The position numbers and the translations under genes were made by a program. DNA of 64,000 nucleotides from a virus. This document shows, in pieces, positions 41,949 through 49,578 of this stretch. The notes under the pieces were generated by a model. The model worked only from the letters and a program-made list of their open reading frames with translations, was not told the DNA's origin and did no database searches. The stretch spans positions 55,282 through 119,281 of the IMG/VR virus record IMGVR_UViG_3300008448_000009. One strand, written 5' to 3'. Every line of letters begins with the position of its first letter. Positions within the stretch are counted from its first letter, which is position 1.

Positions 41949-42194
41949 ATGCTAACACAAAAAGATACCGACATGGCGCTAAACTTCCTTAAAAAAAACT
42001 ATCCAGTTTTAAGGATGAAAGACAAAGATAGGTTCAAGCGCGCAATCGTAACTGACGGTGGTTTTATTTTTTATCTTAACGATAAAAACGTCTATAAAAA
42101 AATAAAAGTACATCTTAATTATTCATTAAAAATCGTTTTCGATATGGATTATGAAACAGCCGAAAACGTTTTGGACGAATTTTTTGGGTTGTAG
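41949..42194 (+). CDS. Unknown 81-residue protein
   Basis: Basic start, alpha/beta pattern, acidic end. ATATTTATAATA box at about 41928-41940 just upstream. No recognised family. Confidence 0.58.
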   Translation: MLTQKDTDMALNFLKKNYPVLRMKDKDRFKRAIVTDGGFIFYLNDKNVYKKIKVHLNYSLKIVFDMDYETAENVLDEFFGL

Positions 42195-42231
42195 GTATTG
42201 ATTAATTTAGTTTAATTCGTTATATTTATAC

Positions 42232-42684
42232 ATGGCAAATTTAAACTTTAAAACAGACCTTATATTAGGCAACGAAGGCGAACAAAGTCTCGTTGAATAC
42301 CTAACAACCAAAGGGTTATCATTTGTGGATTCAAACGATGATAATCGCTATGACATTAAAATGTTAAAAAATAATAAAGAAGTAACCTACGAAGTTAAAA
42401 CTGACGTAAAATGTGCACCATTATTTGATACTGGGAATATATTTGTTGAGTATGAATCAAGAGGCAAAGCATCAGGTATTAGCGTTACACAAGCTGATTG
42501 GTTTGTAACTTATTTTCTATACTTTGATGAATTGTGGTTTATCAAATCAGAAACTCTAAAACAACTTATTAATACCAATGATTTCCCAAAATTCATGAAC
42601 GCTGGTGATATCGGCAGCGAAACACACGGTTACCTAATAAAAAGAAAAGATTTCAAAAAATACTTTCATGTGTGCAAAATCTAA
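42232..42684 (+). CDS. PD-(D/E)XK nuclease-like protein
   Basis: A 150-residue protein. RYDIKMLKNNKEVTYEVKTD gives the D...ExK active site (Asp41, Glu54, Lys56), preceded by an N-terminal helix with GNEGEQSLVEYL. FVEYESRGKASGISVTQADWFV is a typical second part of small PD-(D/E)XK folds. Likely a DNA endonuclease such as a Holliday junction or homing-type enzyme. An ATATTTAT box ends three bases before the ATG. It overlaps the HNH gene by 17 bases. Confidence 0.72.
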   Translation: MANLNFKTDLILGNEGEQSLVEYLTTKGLSFVDSNDDNRYDIKMLKNNKEVTYEVKTDVKCAPLFDTGNIFVEYESRGKASGISVTQADWFVTYFLYFDELWFIKSETLKQLINTNDFPKFMNAGDIGSETHGYLIKRKDFKKYFHVCKI

Positions 42685-43297
42685 ACCAAAATTACTAGTA
42701 GAACTAGTTCCAACAACTTGCCATTATAGCAACGTAAGAAGTACCCTAACAACCGAACAATGGGATAAAATAAGACGACTATCATACGAGGCCGCTGGCA
42801 ACGTGTGTGAAATATGTGGTGACACTGGTAAAAAACAAGGATATCGACACAACGTAGAATGCCATGAAATATGGGAATACGATGACGAAAACCACATACA
42901 AAAACTTGCTGGTCTTATTTCATTATGCCCAACATGTCATAGCGTAAAACACATCGGCCGAGCCATAGCTATCGGAAAAGAAAAAGTTTGTTTTGCTCAG
43001 TTGGCAAAAGTAAACAAATGGACCCCAGAACAAATCCAAGAACACATCGTAGAGTCATTTAAACTACATAAGACGCGCTCAAAACATAAATGGGGATTAG
43101 ACCTTAGTTTGCTATCAGAAGAGCCCTATAACATTAAATTAAAAGAAACTGGGGAAAGAATCTTCGAGGTTAAAAAATACAAAAAGGTTAAAAAGAAAAA
43201 AGACCCAAATGCTCCAAAGAAAATACACCCAAAAGCCAAAATAGCCGCAGTGCTTAAACCCAAAAAACCTACAAACAAAAGACCACCTAAAAAATAA
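42668..43297 (+). CDS. HNH endonuclease-like protein with basic tail
   Basis: A 209-residue protein. CEICG and CPTCHSVKH supply two Cys pairs, and ECHEIWEY provides the His of an HNH-type metal finger. The last 45 residues are almost all Lys/Pro, suited to DNA binding. Could be a free-standing homing nuclease or a replication or packaging accessory. Overlaps the PD-(D/E)XK gene, so the two nucleases are co-expressed. Confidence 0.75.
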   Translation: MCAKSKPKLLVELVPTTCHYSNVRSTLTTEQWDKIRRLSYEAAGNVCEICGDTGKKQGYRHNVECHEIWEYDDENHIQKLAGLISLCPTCHSVKHIGRAIAIGKEKVCFAQLAKVNKWTPEQIQEHIVESFKLHKTRSKHKWGLDLSLLSEEPYNIKLKETGERIFEVKKYKKVKKKKDPNAPKKIHPKAKIAAVLKPKKPTNKRPPKK

Positions 43298-43324
43298 AAA
43301 AGGGCTACATGTTAGCCCTTTTTC
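43295..43324. terminator. Bidirectional terminator between convergent genes
   Basis: AAAAGGGCTA-CATGT-TAGCCCTTTT hairpin with A run and T run on opposite sides. Confidence 0.88.
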
Positions 43325-43604
43325 TTAACGTTTCTATTAGCTCTTTCATCTTGGCATCATCAGCCAACATACCTTTAAATTTCTCAGTACGTTCACCAGT
43401 TTCAGAATCCCACGCAACATTGCAGTTAGGACATTGATAATGAATCTTTTCACCAGAATTCCAAGATTCACCATCGGAACTTTCAAGTCGTACTAGTTTA
43501 CTAGTTGGTTTGTTATCTCTATTTAAACCACCATCCCAATCATGGTCACACTCAGGACACTTGCCACAAAAATTTGTTTCGTTAATCAAATAATTTTCTT
43601 TCAT
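43305..43604 (-). CDS. Small zinc-ribbon protein
   Basis: A 99-residue protein from ATG 43604 (the TATATTTG box at 43619-43626 lies upstream of it). Two CxxC knuckles, CGKCPEC and CPNC, frame a beta-rich middle and a helical tail. Possible transcription or RNA-binding factor; role not assignable. Confidence 0.65.
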   Translation of the reverse strand: MKENYLINETNFCGKCPECDHDWDGGLNRDNKPTSKLVRLESSDGESWNSGEKIHYQCPNCNVAWDSETGERTEKFKGMLADDAKMKELIETLRKRANM

Positions 43605-43670
43605 ATTTTTCTTTTTGACAAATATAGTAATTTTAATCAAAAAAGCAAATATTTATAATAAAAATTAAGA

Positions 43671-44528
43671 ATGAAATTATTTTTGCGCAAAAATATCATT
43701 ATAGAAAATTATTCAAAACCCATTACAAATCAATTGGATGAAATCGAAGAAATAGCCAAAGCTCTTCCAGCAACTATAAACAGCGAAATAAAAATCCCAC
43801 AAGATGTAATCAACAGTTTTGAAATAAAACCTACACTAAATCCTGAATTCTGGACCGACGATAAACTAAACCCAGACATCAGAGAAACCCTATTGACAAT
43901 AGCTACAGATTTTTTTGAAGGTCTTGAATTACCATCAAACGTAAAAATCAAAGATATAGTGTTCACTGGCAGCCTAGCCAACTTTAATTGGTCAAAATTC
44001 TCTGACGTGGATTTACACATAGTACTAGACTTCGGACAAATAGAAGGTAACGATGAATTAATACAAAAATTCTTCGACGCTCAAAAAAACCTATGGAATC
44101 TTAAACACAATATCACAATCCATAATTTCCCAGTGGAGATATACGCACAAGACTCTAAAAGCAAATTACACGCCACAGCGGTCTATAGTGTTAAAAATGA
44201 CAAGTGGATATTAAAACCATCAAAAGAAGAGTTTAAAATCAATAAAAATGTAATCAGAAACAAAGCTCTAAAGTTCGTTGCAAAACTAAAAGAAATCAGA
44301 AAAGATTACAACAACCAAGACTACCTTGGCGCTATCGAAAAAGCAGAAGCTCTAGGTAAAAAAATAAAAAACTATAGAACCAGCGGCTTAGAAGGTGGTG
44401 GTGAATACTCTATGGAAAATCTAGTATTTAAAGTGTTGAGAAGAAGTCCGTTTATGGAAATACTTAATGATTACAAAGCCAAAGCATACGACGCTGAACA
44501 ATCGCTAGAAGAAGATATGATGTTATAA
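43671..44528 (+). CDS. Nucleotidyltransferase-fold protein, possibly tagged
   Basis: A 285-residue protein. FTGSLANFNWSKFSDVDLHIVLD is the minimal nucleotidyltransferase signature (GS at 100-101, Asp112 and Asp114 of DxD). A third acidic residue may be supplied by VEIYAQD. N-terminus MKLFLRKNIIIENY is basic and hydrophobic with IIE, compatible with the late tag. The domain adds nucleotides to RNA, protein or small molecules in other systems. ATATTTATAATA box upstream marks it as late. Confidence 0.75.
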   Translation: MKLFLRKNIIIENYSKPITNQLDEIEEIAKALPATINSEIKIPQDVINSFEIKPTLNPEFWTDDKLNPDIRETLLTIATDFFEGLELPSNVKIKDIVFTGSLANFNWSKFSDVDLHIVLDFGQIEGNDELIQKFFDAQKNLWNLKHNITIHNFPVEIYAQDSKSKLHATAVYSVKNDKWILKPSKEEFKINKNVIRNKALKFVAKLKEIRKDYNNQDYLGAIEKAEALGKKIKNYRTSGLEGGGEYSMENLVFKVLRRSPFMEILNDYKAKAYDAEQSLEEDMML

Positions 44529-44557
44529 AAAAAAGGGGCTATAGCCCCTTTTGTTTT
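44527..44557. terminator. Bidirectional terminator between convergent genes
   Basis: AAAAGGGGC-TA-TAGCCCCTTTT hairpin between the nucleotidyltransferase and the PcfJ-like gene. Confidence 0.85.
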
Positions 44558-45785
44558 AGAATGGTAATTGAGGGTCAAATTCAAAAATATCTGTTACATC
44601 CTCTTCAACTTCTATATCATAAGCTTCCATGTCTTTTTCAGCCATAAACTTTTCTATCCAACCATCAACTTCATCTTTTAACTCTTTAGGAGCGTCATGA
44701 TTACATACACCTCTTAATTGACCAGTGTAAAGTGTTTTGTATTTTGGTCTAGATTCTAACGGTATTCTCCAGTTGGTTCCATGTACCAATTCTAACGTAT
44801 AGTCGCCAACTCTGTATATTGCACATTGACCTCTTTCAACACTGCTAATATACGTAGCAACACAATGATGTTGTTTGATACCCTCACGAACAATATCATG
44901 ATTGGTTTTAAGTATTTCATAACCACTGTAGTTAGCAAAATCCGAATATATTTGTTTGATTTTTAAATCGGTCAAAGGTTGTGTCTCCAAAACAATATAA
45001 GAAATCTCTTTGGCCCATTCATCGTGTTCTTGTTTTAAACGTCTAAGACTCCATGAACAATTAACCCTTTTGTTAAGAGTCTTGGCCATCTTGCATGTAT
45101 CAATAAAATAATGACTGTTATAGATTTCAGACTTTAAACTGTCAATGTTTATAAGATACTGACGCATCTCTTTCCATATTTTTACCTTGTCATAAAAAGA
45201 ATATTCTTGAGGGTTGGGTTTGGTAATAAGCTCAATAACGGGCCATGGCGCTTTAAAGATTTTTTTAAGTATTTTCTTTTCGTTAAATAACTTCTCAGTC
45301 ACTATGGTGTTCAATGAAATACTGTAACCGTTGGTGGATTCTAGGATATTTCGTATCCATCCAAATCTTTCTTTAAGAAAAACAAAAGCTTCTTTAGAAT
45401 AACCATTGGGGTTATATCTTAAATAAGAATGTGTCGGAACTGTAAAGCTGCTACCACTTTTAATATAAAACTTTTTCTTGACATATAAAAATTGATTGGT
45501 TAATTTTTCATGATTGTACATTATACCAGTTTTAGAAATACCATAGGTCTTTGTAAACTTGCAAATTTTGAAATCACCATTAGGATATTCAAACAAAACT
45601 TCTCTAGTGTGTGTGTAGTTGTTAGTGTTGCCACCTTTGTTAAAAAACAAAACCCTCGCTTTGTATTTATCTTTTTGATAGTTTTCAATCAACTCTTTTA
45701 GCAAAGGTTGAACAGTTTCAGTCAACAATCTCCACGTAGGTTCACCACGGTCAGAAAACACAGGTTCTTTTACTTTTTTTGCCAT
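44556..45785 (-). CDS. PcfJ-like protein
   Basis: A 409-residue protein. The C-terminal 100 residues match the PcfJ-like pattern: IKQHHCVATYISSVERGQ, AIYRVGDYTLEL and YTGQLRGVCNHDAP. The N-terminal 270 residues are helical and basic. PcfJ-like proteins are frequent in phages and conjugative elements, with no proven function. A TATATTTG box at 45805-45812 suggests early or constitutive expression. Confidence 0.72.
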   Translation of the reverse strand: MAKKVKEPVFSDRGEPTWRLLTETVQPLLKELIENYQKDKYKARVLFFNKGGNTNNYTHTREVLFEYPNGDFKICKFTKTYGISKTGIMYNHEKLTNQFLYVKKKFYIKSGSSFTVPTHSYLRYNPNGYSKEAFVFLKERFGWIRNILESTNGYSISLNTIVTEKLFNEKKILKKIFKAPWPVIELITKPNPQEYSFYDKVKIWKEMRQYLINIDSLKSEIYNSHYFIDTCKMAKTLNKRVNCSWSLRRLKQEHDEWAKEISYIVLETQPLTDLKIKQIYSDFANYSGYEILKTNHDIVREGIKQHHCVATYISSVERGQCAIYRVGDYTLELVHGTNWRIPLESRPKYKTLYTGQLRGVCNHDAPKELKDEVDGWIEKFMAEKDMEAYDIEVEEDVTDIFEFDPQLPF

Positions 45786-45836
45786 ATTATAGATTTTTAG
45801 AATACAAATATACCAATAAAAATCTAAACTAACAAA

Positions 45837-47075
45837 TTATTTCTTCTCAATTTTAAATTTATGTATCTTTTCATAAGAATCAAAACCACTCTTGTATATC
45901 AACTCTTGAACCTTCTCAAAAGTATAACGATTCAATAAATAATTTATGAAGTCGTAGATTCTTTTGCCTTCTTGTCTATAGTCAAAAAATACATTCATAT
46001 CATCACTAGATAAATAACCACCATAGTTGATAGTGTTAAAATAAATCCTAGTCTTTTCCAATAGAACATTTTTGGCCAATACCCAATTACCTTCATAATC
46101 ATATTCATACAAGAAAAATGATTTGGTGTAATCTTTAAACACTCCTTTGGGTTTAATCCCAAACAACTTGATGTCAATCAAATCACCAATGTTTGAAACA
46201 CCCCATTTTCTCATGTCCTTAACCAATAATTTTACATCATCCCTAAACTTGCCACCAACACCACGCTTGAAGTAATTGTGGAAATCTGCCGACAACGAAC
46301 TAACAATATCCTGTTTGTAATAATACATCTTACGCATTCTTTCATAAACCTTGTCAGCTTCAGAATACTCAAAACCACTTGTGGCAATAAATTCATTGAA
46401 ATCATCAATAAACTTATCATACCCACCATCGTTAAAATACTCAGGCTTAACCATCAACACAGCAATAACATCCATAAGATTTACCTTGGGTTCATAATTA
46501 GAATCACGCTCCTCATAATCGTTACCAATAGATAATATCTTATCGTTGATGAGATTGGTTTTCTTTACCATATCATTAGGACTACCATAAACGTTGATTG
46601 GAATATTTTTAGATTCACCCAAAGCCAATACCTTCTTGATTCTAAAAACATTCGCTTCAGTATAATCAGTAACAATATCTATCCTAAGAATATACCTAGA
46701 AGCATTTTCAATAACTGGCTTGTCAGTAACAAGCCTATCCTCATACTCAAACGCATCACCGTTAGGCATACCTTTTAAACCCCAATAATCAACAGGGATG
46801 GATTTATAATTATTGTTTAGTTTATTACCATCAAAAACAATTCTAGCCAAAGTAGACCCACGCTGACCAAAAGCCAATTTAGGTGAACCAGTTCTGGACA
46901 AAGACAAAAAGAAAAATTTATCACCCTTCTTGTCAGCTTGAGTTCCAAGATTGCTAGATAAATTAATTTTGTCAGTTTCCAATATGTTTATAATGTTCTG
47001 CAAATAAGTAGCATGAAACTCTTCAGGTGATAAACCTTCAGTTATTAATTGATTATATAATGGTAATATTTTCAT
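45837..47075 (-). CDS. Putative tagged ADP-ribosyltransferase
   Basis: A 412-residue protein. FHATYLQNIINILETDKINLS matches the first motif of H-Y-E type ADP-ribosyltransferases (His21, as in DarT and Tpt1). KFFFLSLSR (about 53-61) and the later EDR (112-114) could supply the second and third active-site elements. The first 13 residues (MKILPLYNQLITE) resemble the late tag and end in an IxE site. T4 packages and injects an ADP-ribosyltransferase, Alt, so an analogous virion-borne enzyme is plausible. The remaining 290 residues are not recognised. Coupled to the upstream gene by TAATG. Confidence 0.55.
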   Translation of the reverse strand: MKILPLYNQLITEGLSPEEFHATYLQNIINILETDKINLSSNLGTQADKKGDKFFFLSLSRTGSPKLAFGQRGSTLARIVFDGNKLNNNYKSIPVDYWGLKGMPNGDAFEYEDRLVTDKPVIENASRYILRIDIVTDYTEANVFRIKKVLALGESKNIPINVYGSPNDMVKKTNLINDKILSIGNDYEERDSNYEPKVNLMDVIAVLMVKPEYFNDGGYDKFIDDFNEFIATSGFEYSEADKVYERMRKMYYYKQDIVSSLSADFHNYFKRGVGGKFRDDVKLLVKDMRKWGVSNIGDLIDIKLFGIKPKGVFKDYTKSFFLYEYDYEGNWVLAKNVLLEKTRIYFNTINYGGYLSSDDMNVFFDYRQEGKRIYDFINYLLNRYTFEKVQELIYKSGFDSYEKIHKFKIEKK

Positions 47076-47674
47076 TAGTTTCCTACACCTAAGTATTTAA
47101 ATTCAAAGTTAGGGTTTATCCACGTATTACCACCACCAGTTAATTTGTATATACGGTTGACAATAAGAGGTCTAAACGAAACACCAGAAGCACCAAAAGA
47201 AGGACTAGGTGGTTTTAAATACTGTTTGATAGCATCCTTGTCAATATGACTCCATTGACCATTGTCATAAATACTATATGAAGCCTCAGAACCAGTAGGG
47301 ATAATAGGCAAATACTCACCAGACTTTCCACTCTCAAGCATTTCATACCCATCAATCTTCTCATACGTACCACTACGAGCACCAATATCCACTGGACCAA
47401 AATTTACTCTGCCAACAGCCTTGGCATACGTGTCTTTCCATCTAAAAATAAAACGAGTGTTCTTGAACAATTTGTCATACATAGGATTAGGTTGTTTTAT
47501 ACCATTCTCATCAATATACGTTTTGTTCATATAAGAATTCATACTGGCAGTGTAATAAGCTGTACCCACAGTCATGGATTTAGGGTCTTGGTCCAAAAAC
47601 TCACGTATGTTGTTGGTGTAATTCTCCTCAGCCAAAAGGCTTTCTCTAAGCAATTTTTTAATTATGTTTTTCAT
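47075..47674 (-). CDS. Tagged 199-residue late protein, unknown
   Basis: I place the start at 47674, giving MKNIIKKLLRESLLAEENY with L9-R10-E11. The longer frame to 47779 runs through the late-type box (about 47690-47702) and low-complexity DNA and is rejected. The body is beta-rich with RFIFRWKDTYAKAVGRVNFG and a Gly/Pro-rich end. It precedes the putative ADP-ribosyltransferase in one operon, so the two may be injected together. Confidence 0.68.
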   Translation of the reverse strand: MKNIIKKLLRESLLAEENYTNNIREFLDQDPKSMTVGTAYYTASMNSYMNKTYIDENGIKQPNPMYDKLFKNTRFIFRWKDTYAKAVGRVNFGPVDIGARSGTYEKIDGYEMLESGKSGEYLPIIPTGSEASYSIYDNGQWSHIDKDAIKQYLKPPSPSFGASGVSFRPLIVNRIYKLTGGGNTWINPNFEFKYLGVGN

Positions 47675-47689
47675 GATTTTAATCCGTTT

Positions 47690-48076
47690 ATACATAAATA
47701 TAAACCCATGTATAAAAAAAGCCATATCCCCTTTTTTAAAGCCAAAAAATTCCCAAAAAAAATTTTTTGAAAAACCCATACAAAATATTTTATTTCGAAA
47801 ATTTCCCCATGAAAAAAAAAATCGGTAACATGCATATAAGGACCTCTTATTTTAAAACCAAAAAAATTTCCCAGGAAAAATTTCGCACACAGCATCATGG
47901 GCCGTGGTCTGCCCACATATGGGGGTACGGGGGGAGGGCGGTAACGGGGGAGGAGGGGTATAGGGAGGGGTATGCTGCACGATTTTCAGTTTTAAGTATC
48001 TTATATCCATATAAGACAAACGTGGCTTAAAACGTCTTATTTGCGGTCAAGTCAAATAAATGATATATGCAAATAA
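47690..48076. other. Non-coding boundary: A/C-rich imperfect repeats and G-run block
   Basis: No convincing gene. 47700-47910 has imperfect repeats of the form CCAAAAAAATTTCCC and poly-A/poly-T runs. 47921-47970 is a block of G runs (5, 6, 3, 5, 4 and 4 G) on the plus strand, exceptional in this AT-rich genome. The block marks the change from late-type to early-type genes. Confidence 0.6.
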
Positions 48077-48155
48077 AGTTATTAACAATTTATGTAGTTA
48101 TTAACATTTGACAAAAACAAAAAAAGTTATTAACAACTTAATGTTAATAACTTTT
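48077..48155. repeat. AGTTATTAACA direct copies plus inverted-repeat hairpin
   Basis: AGTTATTAACA at 48077-48087, 48096-48106 and 48125-48135, then its inverse at 48143-48153. The last two form a perfect 11-bp hairpin with flanking A and T runs, so this part may act as a terminator. Confidence 0.7.
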
Positions 48156-48170
48156 ATTTAGAATTAAAAT

Positions 48171-48203
48171 AAATAAGGGACTTAAAAAAGTCCCTTATAA
48201 AAA
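48171..48203 (-). terminator. Terminator after the 213-residue gene
   Basis: AAGGGACTT-loop-AAGTCCCTT hairpin immediately downstream of the stop at 48207. Confidence 0.8.
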
Positions 48204-48206
48204 TTG

Positions 48207-48848
48207 CTATTCAAGTTCAATAGTATTACCTGAAAATTTCACGTTGGTAATGTTATCAACTTTGAAACGTCGCATACTATTTGTTGGTGCTTTACATTCT
48301 CTTTTGATTAGTTCTTTTGCAACGGTCAAAGGTGCTTTTTTCGTTGGCTTAAATTCGCCTTTCGTTTCAACTTCTTTACTTTCGCTTTTACCCACTATTG
48401 ACAATTTTAAAGTAGTGTAATTAAATACCAAAACTTTGTTTAAATAAAAGTCGTTTGTCTTTTTTGGTATTGGTGCTTCTTTCAATTTAGATAGTGCCAA
48501 TTCTAAACTATCTTTAACCTCTTTTTTGTATTCGGATAAGGTTAAACCATCTAAAATAATATTAGAATAGTTATAATCGTTAATATCGATTTTTGACAAA
48601 TCAACATTTTCAAAAGTTACTAAACTTCTTTGGATTGCTTTTTTGTAGTTCATTCCGATATTAATTAATTGGTTTGCTGTTTCAGTTCCGTTGCTAATAT
48701 CGGACTTATAACCATTAATTTTTAAATAACCTAAACCATATTCGTTGGTTTTTTCGATTAGTTCATTCAAAGTTTTTTCATTCAGTTTAGAATAAACTTT
48801 GATGATGTCAATCATAACTTGTTGAATTTGAGTGTTTTGTGTGTTCAT
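48207..48848 (-). CDS. Unknown 213-residue early-type protein
   Basis: Helical N-terminal two thirds and a lysine-rich beta end (APTNSMRRFKVDNITNVKF). No recognised family. Promoter TATATTTG at 48903-48910. First early-type gene after the boundary region when read from the right. Confidence 0.65.
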   Translation of the reverse strand: MNTQNTQIQQVMIDIIKVYSKLNEKTLNELIEKTNEYGLGYLKINGYKSDISNGTETANQLINIGMNYKKAIQRSLVTFENVDLSKIDINDYNYSNIILDGLTLSEYKKEVKDSLELALSKLKEAPIPKKTNDFYLNKVLVFNYTTLKLSIVGKSESKEVETKGEFKPTKKAPLTVAKELIKRECKAPTNSMRRFKVDNITNVKFSGNTIELE

Positions 48849-49533
48849 TTGTAAGAAAATTTACGTTAATAATTGGTTTTTTGTACCACTTTGATACGAG
48901 TGCAAATATACAAAAATATATTAATATACAAACTTTTGTATAAATTTATTTAAAATTATTTTAAATCATACCTAAAACGCATTTTTAAGCGTTTTAAGGC
49001 ACTTTTTTAGGTGCAAAGGTATATAGATATAAAAACTTTGAGATAATCGAAATACGGCAAAATTGGCTTAAAATAAGGGTTTTCAGTTTGGTTGTTGCCA
49101 GAGTATAAACTGAAACAAATTTTTTTCTGTTGTATATACGCATACGCATATTATATAAACTTATTTAGAATTATTCTACATAACACAATTTTTGGTATTG
49201 CTGCAATAATCTTAAATAAACTTATTCGGTTTGCTGCTGCAATAATCTTAAATAAACTTATTTAGTTTTGATACGATATGATACGATATGATACGATTAT
49301 TATTCGGGTTCATTCAAATAAACTTATTCGGGTTCGGGTTCGGGTTCATTCGGTTCGGGTTCGGTTCGGGTTCATTCAAATAAACTTATTCGGGTTCATT
49401 CGGTTCGGTTCGGGTTCACGCGTGAGCGCCCGACACAAAAGTGTACATAAATTGATTTTAAGGCGTTTTAAGGCGTTATTATTATTTAAACCTTATCGAT
49501 ATACCAAAACAATATAAAAGTCCTTTAAAACGC
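48849..49533. other. Long non-coding region with repeats
   Basis: About 685 bases without a plausible gene. It holds the promoter of the 213-residue gene, a GCGTTTTAAG-type hairpin near 48976-49000, and a repeat array at 49199-49430. Confidence 0.65.
49199..49430. repeat. Mixed repeat array: AAATAAACTTATT copies, TTCGGG runs, GATACGATAT units
   Basis: CTGCAATAATCTTAAATAAA begins two direct copies 36 bp apart (49201 and 49237). GATACGATAT occurs 2.5 times in tandem near 49269. Two long copies around TTCATTCAAATAAACTTATT are 63 bp apart, joined by tandem TTCGGG/TTCGGT units. The AAATAAACTTAT core is the same motif found in early gene leaders, here in plus orientation. Confidence 0.75.
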
Positions 49534-49560
49534 AAAAAAACCGCCTTTTGGGCGGTTTCT
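49534..49560 (-). terminator. Terminator after the DUF932 gene
   Basis: AACCGCC-TTTT-GGGCGGTT-type hairpin, T run on the minus strand, just after the stop at 49579. Confidence 0.85.
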
Positions 49561-49578
49561 TGGTTTAAGTGGTTAAAC

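Noticed and set aside
47671-48030. Frames on both strands across the A/C-rich and G-run boundary
   Set aside because: Low-complexity Phe/Gly/Lys strings from repeats; the minus-strand one lies upstream of the late-type box that defines the start at 47674.
49199-49430. Repeat array considered as CRISPR
   Set aside because: Repeat units are of different types and lengths, spacings are irregular (36 and 63 bp) and spacers are themselves repetitive; no cas gene nearby.
49278-49517. A 79-residue plus-strand frame rich in Arg/Val/Gly/Phe
   Set aside because: Produced by the TTCGGG repeats; low complexity and no leader cassette.
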